Assembly (NCBI RefSeq): GCF_000986865.1
Contig: NZ_LAVS01000002.1
Location: 1 to 64,000 of the forward strand
Length of the DNA stretch: 64,000 nucleotides
From: Rheinheimera mesophila
GTDB lineage: Bacteria > Pseudomonadota > Gammaproteobacteria > Enterobacterales > Alteromonadaceae
Reading direction: 5' to 3'
Below the pieces are notes generated by a model. It ran no database searches, was not told the origin of the DNA, and saw only the letters and a list, made by a program, of their open reading frames with translations. How positions within the stretch are numbered: position 1 is the first letter of the stretch; each line of letters opens with the position of its first letter. This document shows, in pieces, positions 16,974-25,164 of this stretch. Both the position numbers and the translations under genes were made by a program.

Positions 16974-18110
16974 ATGAATTGTGTTGAATTTTTAGCCGGA
17001 CGTTGTCATTCCTGTAACCAGCTCTCTGTGCCTTACCCAGAGCAACTGGCGAAAAAACAACAGCAATTAGCCACTTTAATGGCGCCTTTTGCAGAGGCTC
17101 AGTTATTGCCTGCGGTTGCAAGTCGTGAAGACGGCTTTCGCACTAAAGCCAAAATGGTCGTGTCCGGCAGTAAAGAGCAGCCTGTGTTGGGTATTCTCAA
17201 TGACGGCGTTGCTGTCGACTTATCTGCTTGTCCTTTGTATCCCGCTGCTTTTGCGCCCGCTTTTAGCCTGCTCAAAGGTTTTATTCAACGTGCGGCTTTA
17301 ACTCCGTATCAGGTAGAGCAAAAACAAGGTGAGCTGAAGCTTATTTTACTGAGCCAAAGCCAGGCCTCCGGTCGTGTTATGTTGCGTTTTGTACTGCGCT
17401 CTAAAAACTGTCTGGCCTCTATTCAAAAGCATTTGCCCTGGTTGCAGCAGCAATGGCCAGAGTTGGCGGTCTGCTCTGTCAATCTGCAGCCTGTACATAT
17501 GGCTGTACTGGAGGGACCGGAAGAGATACTGCTCACCTCAGAAGAATTGTTACGGGAAGAGTTAAATGGCATCCCTTTGTATCTAACCCCACAAAGTTTT
17601 TTTCAGACCAATACCGCGGTAGCCGCTGCGCTGTACGCCACAGCAGAGCAGTGGGCAGAGGCAATTCCGGGACAAAGACTCTGGGATTTATTTTGTGGCG
17701 TTGGCGGTTTTGGTTTGCATCTGGCACGAGCTGGCCGATGGCAGCTTACAGGCATTGAAATCGCTCCGAAGGCGATTGCCAGCGCGACACGTTCAGCCTC
17801 AGAGCTGGGCCTGAGCAGGGTAAGTTTTCAGGCGCTGGATGCTGCTGCCTTTGCCAAGGCTTCAGTACAAGCGCCTGATTTATTGGTGGTCAATCCGCCC
17901 AGACGAGGTTTAGGTGCAGCACTTTGCCAGTCTGTAATGACATTACAACCGGCCTGGCTGATGTATTCAAGCTGTAATCCGGATACGCTGGCCAGAGATT
18001 TGGCCTGGCTAAACGCAGATTATCGGCTATTAAAAGTACAACTGTTTGATATGTTTCCTCACACCGAACACGCTGAGGTACTGACCTTATTACAAAAACG
18101 CTCGCTCTAA
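16974..18110 (+). CDS. rlmC: 23S rRNA (uracil(747)-C(5))-methyltransferase RlmC
   Basis: 378 residues, the usual RlmC length (E. coli 375). The N-terminal iron-sulfur cysteines sit in MNCVEFLAGRCHSCNQL plus the Cys of ACPLYP; the SAM site is LWDLFCGVGGFGLHLA; the catalytic nucleophile is in MYSSCNPDTLARDL. It lacks the N-terminal TRAM domain of RlmD, which separates RlmC from its paralogues. It methylates U747 of 23S rRNA. It is a lone gene between the hydrolase and a chemoreceptor. Confidence 0.95.
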   Translation: MNCVEFLAGRCHSCNQLSVPYPEQLAKKQQQLATLMAPFAEAQLLPAVASREDGFRTKAKMVVSGSKEQPVLGILNDGVAVDLSACPLYPAAFAPAFSLLKGFIQRAALTPYQVEQKQGELKLILLSQSQASGRVMLRFVLRSKNCLASIQKHLPWLQQQWPELAVCSVNLQPVHMAVLEGPEEILLTSEELLREELNGIPLYLTPQSFFQTNTAVAAALYATAEQWAEAIPGQRLWDLFCGVGGFGLHLARAGRWQLTGIEIAPKAIASATRSASELGLSRVSFQALDAAAFAKASVQAPDLLVVNPPRRGLGAALCQSVMTLQPAWLMYSSCNPDTLARDLAWLNADYRLLKVQLFDMFPHTEHAEVLTLLQKRSL

Positions 18111-18257
18111 GTGACTCAACAATTTATATTTTTTTAATTTGCTCTGTCCAAGATTTAAATCTGCTGCTAGTTTTTTATCAGTATTATCATTTACCCGTGT
18201 TCATTGATGTCCAGGGCGTACCATGTTGCCGTGGACATGCTAAGGAGAGTGTTGTCG

Positions 18258-19826
18258 ATGCGTAAGAACCTGCCTGTCACCGAAAAAGAACGGACTTTTC
18301 CGAAAGAACAGCAACTAATTTCCTCCACTGATATCAAGGGCACAATTTTGCATTGTAACGATGCTTTTGTCTCAATCAGTGGTTTCAGCAGAGAAGAGCT
18401 GGTGGGTAAACCCCATAATATAGTGCGGCATCCAGATATGCCAGAAGCGGCTTTTAAAACCATGTGGAGTTATTTACAGCAAGGCAAACCCTGGATGGGA
18501 CTGGTGAAAAACCGCTGTAAAAATGGCGATTATTACTGGGTGAATGCCTATGTGACCCCAGTGACTGAGCACGGCCGGGTTGTGGGGTATGAGTCGGTAC
18601 GCACTGTGCCCAGCCGGGAGCAAATAGCGCATGCTGAGCAGTTGTACAAAGCTATTAACACCGGGAAAAAGACCGAGAACGCAGCATCGGATTTGGCGGC
18701 GGATTTACGCTGGGCATTGATCCCTCTGTTGGCGGTGATGGCGTCTTTTGTATTATGGTGGGCAATTGGACCTGTTGCTGCAGCCGTCGCTTTTATTGTT
18801 ACGGCCTTATTAAGTTACATCTTAGGTGTGTATCGTTTGAAACAGTCGTTAAATGGGTTGGTGGAGTTGTTACCTACTCCTTTTACGGATCCGCTGGCGG
18901 TTGCCTCTTATGCCAAACATCAGGGGCGGTTAGGCCAGTTGGAAGTGGCGTTGTTGGCTGAGTCGGCCCATTTAAATACAGTCCTCACCCGGATTGAAGA
19001 CGCCTCCACTAAAGTTGCAGTGCAGGCGGAACAGGTGAGGCATTTATCTGTTGATGCCGCCGACAGTATTCGCAAGCAGCAAATACAAACAGAGCAGGTC
19101 GCCACAGCGATGAATGAGATGACCACCACTATCGCAGAAGTGTCGTCTCATGTGCAGGATACCGCGACTAAAGCCGATGATGCCGATGCTTTAGCACGTT
19201 CAGGTTCAGCCGTTGCAGGGCAAACCCGGGGGGCCATACAACAACTGCAAAAAACCGTCAATGATATTAGTCAGTCTGTGGCTGATTTAGCGGAGCAAAC
19301 CAATAAGATAGTGGGCGCGGCGCAAATTATTGAGCAAATCGCAGAACAAACCAACTTACTGGCACTGAATGCGGCTATCGAAGCCGCGCGGGCTGGTGAT
19401 CAGGGCCGGGGCTTTGCTGTGGTCGCAGATGAGGTGCGACAACTGGCCTCCCGTACTACGGCATCGACCAAAGAGATTTACGAGATTATTCAACAATTGT
19501 CAGCGAAAGCTAAAGCCTCTGTACTGGTTGCGGAAAATGGCCGTAAGGATGCTGAATTGGGGGTAACTCAGGTGGCTGAAGCAGAAAAGGCGCTTGAAGG
19601 CATCAGTGTTGCCGTCAGCAGTATTGCCGCTATGGCAGGACAAATGGCGGCTGCGGTAGAAGAGCAGGCGCATGTGGCTGAGGATATTAATCAGCAGATT
19701 GTCAGCATCTCTGATCTGGCAGGCAAGTCGTTACATCAGGGCACAGCGGTCAGCGAGAGTGGCAAAGATTTACAGAATACCTCAGAGCAGTTGCATGAAC
19801 TGGTGGAGCGTTTCCGTAAAGTCTGA
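18258..19826 (+). CDS. PAS-domain methyl-accepting chemotaxis protein (Aer-like)
   Basis: 522 residues starting at ATG 18258 with AAGGAGAG 9 bases upstream; an open frame extends to 18204 but without a ribosome site. Order: N-terminal PAS (about 20-130; ISGFSREELVGKPHNIVRHPDMP and WMGLVKNRCKNGDYYWVNAYVTP, the Aer-type aerotaxis PAS), a hydrophobic hairpin (about 155-200, WALIPLLAVMASFVLWWAIG) and a cytoplasmic signalling domain with the conserved tip [35 protein letters not shown]. No periplasmic sensor is present, as in Aer, so it likely senses redox or energy through a PAS-bound FAD. A weak inverted repeat follows the stop. Confidence 0.92.
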   Translation: MRKNLPVTEKERTFPKEQQLISSTDIKGTILHCNDAFVSISGFSREELVGKPHNIVRHPDMPEAAFKTMWSYLQQGKPWMGLVKNRCKNGDYYWVNAYVTPVTEHGRVVGYESVRTVPSREQIAHAEQLYKAINTGKKTENAASDLAADLRWALIPLLAVMASFVLWWAIGPVAAAVAFIVTALLSYILGVYRLKQSLNGLVELLPTPFTDPLAVASYAKHQGRLGQLEVALLAESAHLNTVLTRIEDASTKVAVQAEQVRHLSVDAADSIRKQQIQTEQVATAMNEMTTTIAEVSSHVQDTATKADDADALARSGSAVAGQTRGAIQQLQKTVNDISQSVADLAEQTNKIVGAAQIIEQIAEQTNLLALNAAIEAARAGDQGRGFAVVADEVRQLASRTTASTKEIYEIIQQLSAKAKASVLVAENGRKDAELGVTQVAEAEKALEGISVAVSSIAAMAGQMAAAVEEQAHVAEDINQQIVSISDLAGKSLHQGTAVSESGKDLQNTSEQLHELVERFRKV

Positions 19827-19837
19827 GTTGTGACCAC

Positions 19838-19867
19838 AGACTAAGGTCGCAGCCGCGACTTTAGTCT
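19838..19867. terminator. Probable bidirectional terminator hairpin
   Basis: AGACTAAGGTCGC pairs with GCGACTTTAGTCT across a 4-base loop (13 bp with one G-T pair). It lies between the convergent chemoreceptor and GspE-type genes and includes the last codons of the latter. T-rich sequence after the stem is weak on both strands. Confidence 0.5.
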
Positions 19868-22083
19868 TCAAACACTGAAATGGCCTGCAGTTGTTTAAAG
19901 TCAGTGATGCCGGCCACTACCTTCAGAATACCGTCCTGTACCAAAGTACGCATACCCTCTGTGATGGCTTGCTGCTGTATCTGTTCGATACTGGCTTTAT
20001 GATAAATCAGTTGCCGTACTTTGGCGGTGACAGGCAATAATTCATGCACACCCACCCGACCTTTGTAGCCTGTCTGATCGCAGTTCTGACAGCCTTTGGC
20101 TTTATACAAGGTCAGTGGGTTTTTTAGTTCAAGTTCGGACGCAAAACCAAGACCATAGTGTCGTTGCAGATAGTCTTGCTCTGCGCGATCGGGCTGATAA
20201 GCTGCTTTGCATCTTGTACATAAAGTACGGATCAGCCGCTGTGCCAGAATACCAATGCAGGCGTCCGCGAAATTTATCGGGTCAATGCCGATATCAATCA
20301 GACGGGTAATGGTTTCAGGCGCTGAATTGGTATGCAAAGTGGATAACACCAGATGCCCGGTTAAAGAGGCTTCAATCCCAGCGTGTGCCGTTTCTTTATC
20401 ACGCATTTCCCCGATCAGAATAATATCAGGGTCAGCCCTTAAAAAAGCCCGTAACGCGACCGCAAAGGTTAAGCCGGATTTATTGTTCATCTGAACCTGT
20501 TGCAGCCCTGGTTGGGTAATTTCCACCGGGTCTTCTGCTGTCCAAATCTTTTTATCCGGCGTATTCAACTGGCCTAAAATAGCATGCAAAGTGGTGGTTT
20601 TACCTGATCCTGTTGGACCCACAACCAATAGCACACCGTGAGGGTGTTTGATCATCTGTGACATCATCTGATAATTACGTGGACTCAGTTGTAACTTATC
20701 GAAGGGCAAGGCTTCACCACTGGCTAAAATCCGCATCACCACGCCTTCACCAAAGACTGTAGGCAAAGTGGCCACCCTCACTTCTATGATGTTATTCGCC
20801 AATTTGATACTGAATTTACCATCCTGCGGTAAACGTTTTTCCGCTATATCCAGTCTGGCCATAATTTTGATGCGGGAGACTACGGCTGGCATAAAAGCTG
20901 GCGGAATTTGGATCAGCTCACGACACTCACCATCAACGCGTAAACGTACCCGACAGGAGCTTTTGGCTTTGCCGGATTCAATATGAATATCAGAGGCGTT
21001 GAGGCGCTGGGCATCCATTAAAATCCGGTTGACCAGCTTTACCACCACAGGAGTGTCTTCAGATATTCCCTCGTCTTGTGGCTGAAAACTCTCCAGTTTG
21101 AGGTCATCGTCAGCCTCGTTTAACAGATCTCCCAGTTCAGTTAAGTTGTTGTCTTGGTGGCCTGTAATGTAACGGTCAATATCATCAGGTAGGGCGACAT
21201 GAATATCGTAGTTTAATAAGCCTGTGGCCCGCTCGACTTCCATCAGGGTATCAGCCTGATTTGGATTGGTCAGCACTATGATGGCTTTGCCGGATTGATC
21301 GTCGAGGATCACCAGATGATTTTTCAGCAGATAAGAGCGATTCAGTTTGTTGTTTAATGCATGTAGCTGGTATTTGTCAGGTTCAAAGCCGATAAAGCTG
21401 ACCTGATAAAAGGCTTCCAGCGACAGGCCTAACTGCTCTTTACTGATGTGGTAGTCCGTGATGAGTTTATTCACTTGAGCAGTAAAATCCTGTGGGGGCT
21501 GATTTAACTGCTGTAATTGACTGGCTGAGAGTAAATTGCGGTGATGTAGATCATCAAAAGGTCCGCGGGTTGCTCCTAATTCATAACGAAATTTCTGCCC
21601 CAGTACTTGCGCCAGTTGGGTGGCTTTGTCGAGGTCGTCCTGACTAAAAGCGACCGCTGCTTTGGCATTGATCAGTTGGATCACACCCAACAATACGTTT
21701 TGTTCGGTAATAGGCACAGCTAACACTGAGCGGGTACGAAAACCTGATTTCTGATCAAACTGGCGGGCGAAACTCAACTTAGGGTGAATACTCTGAAGTT
21801 CTTTTTCATCATAGGCGTCTTTAATCAGCACTGATTTTTTACTTAAAGCCACATAACCTGCGATGGACTGTGGACCTATAGGTACCCGGATTTCTGTCAG
21901 CTCAGAGCCGGTTTTAAACCGCGAATAAATGTCCTGACTGTGATAACTGCGCTGATAAATAGTGATTCGTTCGGCGCAAAATAGCTGCAGTATCTCTGCT
22001 TCCAGTTCAGGAAATATATCCAGAAAACGTTCAGAGTTGTGGATGGACTGAAACAGTTCTAACAATTTCTGATAAAAGGTCAT
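19861..22083 (-). CDS. GAF-domain GspE/PulE-type secretion ATPase
   Basis: 740 residues from ATG 22083 (AGGGG 4 bases upstream; the frame opens at 22122). The N-terminal GAF domain (about 20-165; CAERITIYQRSYHSQDIYSRF, SVLAVPITEQNVLLGVIQLINAK) precedes a GspE ATPase: Walker A GPTGSGKTTTLHA, Walker B DPDIILIGEMRDKETA, and a zinc motif CTRCKAAYQ...CQNCDQTGYKGR. The family powers type II secretion or type IV pilus assembly, but no pilin, secretin or PilC/GspF gene adjoins. It is probably a stand-alone regulatory or accessory ATPase like other GAF-GspE proteins of Alteromonadales. Divided roles are inference. Confidence 0.9.
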   Translation of the reverse strand: MTFYQKLLELFQSIHNSERFLDIFPELEAEILQLFCAERITIYQRSYHSQDIYSRFKTGSELTEIRVPIGPQSIAGYVALSKKSVLIKDAYDEKELQSIHPKLSFARQFDQKSGFRTRSVLAVPITEQNVLLGVIQLINAKAAVAFSQDDLDKATQLAQVLGQKFRYELGATRGPFDDLHHRNLLSASQLQQLNQPPQDFTAQVNKLITDYHISKEQLGLSLEAFYQVSFIGFEPDKYQLHALNNKLNRSYLLKNHLVILDDQSGKAIIVLTNPNQADTLMEVERATGLLNYDIHVALPDDIDRYITGHQDNNLTELGDLLNEADDDLKLESFQPQDEGISEDTPVVVKLVNRILMDAQRLNASDIHIESGKAKSSCRVRLRVDGECRELIQIPPAFMPAVVSRIKIMARLDIAEKRLPQDGKFSIKLANNIIEVRVATLPTVFGEGVVMRILASGEALPFDKLQLSPRNYQMMSQMIKHPHGVLLVVGPTGSGKTTTLHAILGQLNTPDKKIWTAEDPVEITQPGLQQVQMNNKSGLTFAVALRAFLRADPDIILIGEMRDKETAHAGIEASLTGHLVLSTLHTNSAPETITRLIDIGIDPINFADACIGILAQRLIRTLCTRCKAAYQPDRAEQDYLQRHYGLGFASELELKNPLTLYKAKGCQNCDQTGYKGRVGVHELLPVTAKVRQLIYHKASIEQIQQQAITEGMRTLVQDGILKVVAGITDFKQLQAISVFED

Positions 22084-22189
22084 ATAGCCCCTGCAGCAGA
22101 CTGTGGCTGCGCAAACCAGCAAAAAGCTTGTTGTCAGTCTAGCACAGGGGATAAGTTTTGCTGTGAGCTTACTAAGCTAAGTGATTGAT

Positions 22190-22714
22190 CTACTGGGCAG
22201 ATGCGGCGCAAAGCCCAGGTTGTTTTATCCTATAAGTCTGCAGCACGTAACCAGGACCTGACTGTTTCAACTGATACAACACACCATAGTCGTGTTCGCT
22301 GATTGCCGGAGCCGGGCTCAGGCCTAATAGTTGGATCAGTGCAGGTGTTGTATTGCTGTGTCCAACCACCAGTACGGTGTTGTCCTGCTGCAGAATGGTT
22401 GTCGCAAGGGGCGCTAAATCTGCGGCGTTATAAGAGCGTAATGTTGCCGCGGATTGCGTGCGCTTCACCTGTTGTGCGGTTTGTCGGGTGCGTTGATAGT
22501 CAGTGTGGTAGATGTCGGACAACGAAGCCGGTAGCAGTGCAGCCATCGCCTCAGCTTGTGCCAGACCACAGGGACTCAATGGCGGATCCTGGTCTGCTGA
22601 TTTAAGTTTTTCAGCATGGCGTACCAGATAAATCTCGGCTGGGGCGGCATTCGCAGTCAACAGCCAAGAGGCCGTGAGTATGGCTACAGCAGAAGCTGCT
22701 ACTATCTTGAGCAA
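22190..22714 (-). CDS. Histidine phosphatase family protein, exported
   Basis: 174 residues from TTG 22714, chosen because AGGAGG lies 6 bases before it; another TTG at 22750 would include that site inside the gene. Signal peptide about 1-24 (MLKIVAASAVAILTASWLLTANA). Phosphoglycerate-mutase-like fold with catalytic EIYLVRHAEK, the second arginine in YQRTRQT, and VVGHSNTTPALIQLL. The length is that of short SixA-like enzymes, but this one is exported. Substrate unknown. Divergent from the YgjP-type gene, 50 bp between starts. Confidence 0.85.
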   Translation of the reverse strand: MLKIVAASAVAILTASWLLTANAAPAEIYLVRHAEKLKSADQDPPLSPCGLAQAEAMAALLPASLSDIYHTDYQRTRQTAQQVKRTQSAATLRSYNAADLAPLATTILQQDNTVLVVGHSNTTPALIQLLGLSPAPAISEHDYGVLYQLKQSGPGYVLQTYRIKQPGLCAASAQ

Positions 22715-22764
22715 AGTGGGCCTCCTGTGACTACTGCGTGATCTGAGCAAACTGCCTACCGAGC

Positions 22765-23376
22765 ATGCCAGATCCAGTTCAGCTCTACCAGCAACGGCTG
22801 AAAAGAAAGGTTCACGGCGCAGCTTTTATTTTTTACACTAGGCTTTTGTTTCGTTCCGGATGGTTTGCAGTGGAACCTGTATTCACTTTTTTGAGTTCAT
22901 ATCCCGAAGCGATAAAAGCTCAGGTGCAATCTCTTGTGGCACAAGGGCGTTTGGCTGAGGTGCTGGCCAAGCGTTACCCTGAACCCTTACATGAGATTCA
23001 GAATGACAAAAGCCTGTATCAGTTTACTCAGGAGCTGAAACAACGTTTTGTTAAATCCAGCCCGCCGGTCAGTAAAGTCTGTTTTGACAGCAAAATTCAT
23101 CTGGATAACAGCTTAGGTTTGCATAGTTTTGTCAGCAGGGTGCAAGGCGGAAAACTAAAAGCCAAACAGGAAATTCGTATTTCTGCTTTATTTAAACAAC
23201 TGCCTTTTCCTCTGTTAAAGATGGTGGTTGTGCATGAATTGGCGCACTTACGCGAAAAAGATCACAACAAAGCCTTTTATCAATTGTGTCAGCATATGGA
23301 ACCCCAGTATCATCAACTGGAGTTTGATTTACGCCTGTTTTTAACCTTAAGACTGCTGGAAGGGAAAGCTTTATGA
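22765..23376 (+). CDS. YgjP-like metallopeptidase domain protein (DUF45)
   Basis: 203 residues. The C-terminal half has the zinc-binding MVVVHELAHLREKDHNKAFYQLC (HExxH with a later His), the signature of the YgjP/WLM/DUF45 gluzincin-like family; KAKQEIRISALFKQLP just before it matches the family. The N-terminal 80 residues differ from short YgjP proteins. Peptidase activity has not been shown for close relatives as far as I know. Its stop overlaps the start of the next gene by 4 bases (ATGA). Confidence 0.8.
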   Translation: MPDPVQLYQQRLKRKVHGAAFIFYTRLLFRSGWFAVEPVFTFLSSYPEAIKAQVQSLVAQGRLAEVLAKRYPEPLHEIQNDKSLYQFTQELKQRFVKSSPPVSKVCFDSKIHLDNSLGLHSFVSRVQGGKLKAKQEIRISALFKQLPFPLLKMVVVHELAHLREKDHNKAFYQLCQHMEPQYHQLEFDLRLFLTLRLLEGKAL

Positions 23377-23873
23377 GCGCTGGGGATGCCGTCTTTGTTT
23401 ACGGGTTATTGACCTTACCTGAAGTGGTACATGCCATTACGGGTCAGCGCTATAGCATGCGGCCAGCCAGTCTGGCTGATTACAAAAGCTACGGCTTAAG
23501 TCAGCAACCGGGAGATACGCCAGTCCCAGCGTTAACCGACTGTCCCGGACATCTGCAGCATGGACAAGTGTTGTTGGATGTTTTAGCGCCGGAGCTGGAT
23601 AAGCTGGACTTTTTTGAAGAGCTGGATTCAGGCTTGTATCTGCGCCAAAAGGTCAGAGTTCAGTCGCAAGGAGTATGGCTGGATGCCTGGTGTTATACCG
23701 CTGGGCCGGCTTTACTGCCTTATCTGGCTGGCGAGTGGTCTTTGCAGCAGGTGAGCGAACAACAGAAAAAGTATTTGATTACGCAGTTGATACCGTCGAT
23801 GTTAACGACTTATCATAACTTACATGGCCGTTGCGGCACAAAAGCAAAGGCATCCCCTTTGTCTGAGGACTAA
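23373..23873 (+). CDS. Gamma-glutamylcyclotransferase-like (AIG2) family protein
   Basis: 166 residues with the AIG2/GGCT-like start VFVYGLLTLPEVVHAITGQ (YGxL motif for the gamma-glutamyl pocket), RPASLADYKSYGL and an acidic residue context DKLDFFEELDSGLYLR, plus WLDAWCYTAG. Family members act on gamma-glutamyl-amines or are cyclotransferases; the exact reaction is not clear. Co-transcribed with the preceding peptidase-like gene (4-base overlap) and followed after 4 bases by a serine hydrolase with a TTG start. Confidence 0.78.
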   Translation: MSAGDAVFVYGLLTLPEVVHAITGQRYSMRPASLADYKSYGLSQQPGDTPVPALTDCPGHLQHGQVLLDVLAPELDKLDFFEELDSGLYLRQKVRVQSQGVWLDAWCYTAGPALLPYLAGEWSLQQVSEQQKKYLITQLIPSMLTTYHNLHGRCGTKAKASPLSED

Positions 23874-23877
23874 CATA

Positions 23878-25095
23878 TTGAAATTAATCCAATTACTGGT
23901 GGGCGCATTCTTCGTCCTTTCCCCCCAGTTACTGGCGGCTAACGTTGATGAACTGGCTACCAATTTTGACTGGCATTTTCGCCAGACACTGAAAAAGAAC
24001 AATATTCCGGGCGCTGCCTACGCTATTGTCAAAGACAACAGAGTGGTAAAAGTAGGGGCTTATGGCGTGCGGTCGGTTGGTACCAAAGCGAATATTGATG
24101 CTTACACTGTGTTCCGGTTGGCGTCGGTCTCTAAAACCTTTTCGGGTCAATTGTCCTCTTTGCTGGTGCATCAGGGCCGTTTTCAGTGGGATGATCCTGT
24201 CACCCGTTATGTGCCATCTTTTTCATTTAAAAGTCCACGACATACCGGCGCGTTAAAAGTAGAGCATTTGTTATCCCAAAGTGCAGGTTTAGTGCCAAAT
24301 ACCTATGACGATTTAATTGAAGCTAATCAGACACCTGCACAAATTTTGCCCAAATTCCGTTATTTAAATCCTCGTTGTGCACCGGGCAAATGTTATGGCT
24401 ATCAGAATGTTTTGTTTAGTCTGATCCGGCCCGTGATGGAAAAAACCACCGGCAGCAGCTTTGAAAGTCTGATGGAACAGAAACTGTTTAAACCCTTAAA
24501 AATGCCAACAGCTTCTGTGGGCTATTCAGCCTTTTTAGCGTCGAAAAATCGTGCTATGCCGCATATCAGGGTAAAACGCGGCTGGGCTGAAACGAAGGTG
24601 AATCCGAGCTATTACAGAGTCAGTCCGGCTGCTGGAGTGAACGCCAGCGTGATGGATATGAGCCAGTGGTTAATCGCGCAGTTAGGCCATTATCCGGCCG
24701 TGTTGAGTCCTGCTATGTTACAGGATGTGCGCACCAAAAGAGTAAAAGTCGCTGATGATTTGGGGGGCCGTACCTGGGGCCAGTATGTCACCACTTCGCA
24801 TTATGGTTTAGGTGTACGTATCTTTAATTTTGGCGGCCATGAAATGTACTACCACGGTGGTTGGGTGAAAGGCTATCGCACCGAAATGGCCTACTCGAAA
24901 CAAAAAGGCGTCGGTCTTGTGGTCTTGATCAATGCTGAAACCAATCTGGTTGGCGATTTGTCTACCTGGTTCTGGTCGAATCTACTGGCTGTCAAACCGC
25001 AGAAAAAGAAACGTCTTGCAGCACAGATGCAACAGGAGTGGCAACTGGAGATGGATGAAGAGGTGGAGTGGCAGGCTCCGCTGCTGGCAGACTGA
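23878..25095 (+). CDS. Serine hydrolase / beta-lactamase family (class C-like), exported
   Basis: 405 residues from TTG 23878, preferred because GAGGA lies 8 bases upstream and the resulting N-terminus (MKLIQLLVGAFFVLSPQLLAAN) is a clean signal peptide; an ATG at 23824 would overlap the previous gene. Penicillin-binding-type motifs: SxxK as SVSK, YxN as YQN in YGYQNVLFSL, and HGG in YYHGGWVKGYRTEM. The general family includes class C beta-lactamases, EstB esterases and D-amino-acid peptidases; nothing here shows antibiotic resistance. Probably translated with the two upstream genes. Confidence 0.85.
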   Translation: MKLIQLLVGAFFVLSPQLLAANVDELATNFDWHFRQTLKKNNIPGAAYAIVKDNRVVKVGAYGVRSVGTKANIDAYTVFRLASVSKTFSGQLSSLLVHQGRFQWDDPVTRYVPSFSFKSPRHTGALKVEHLLSQSAGLVPNTYDDLIEANQTPAQILPKFRYLNPRCAPGKCYGYQNVLFSLIRPVMEKTTGSSFESLMEQKLFKPLKMPTASVGYSAFLASKNRAMPHIRVKRGWAETKVNPSYYRVSPAAGVNASVMDMSQWLIAQLGHYPAVLSPAMLQDVRTKRVKVADDLGGRTWGQYVTTSHYGLGVRIFNFGGHEMYYHGGWVKGYRTEMAYSKQKGVGLVVLINAETNLVGDLSTWFWSNLLAVKPQKKKRLAAQMQQEWQLEMDEEVEWQAPLLAD

Positions 25096-25164
25096 TTCTG
25101 GACAGATACAAAGCACTGCTATACTCATTTTGGTGAAATGTTAGTGGCCCGCAGAAAAGGATAG

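Noticed and set aside
18207-18238. ATGTCCA/TGGACAT inverted repeat before the chemoreceptor
   Set aside because: Seven-bp arms with 18-base spacing are weak and no known regulator fits.
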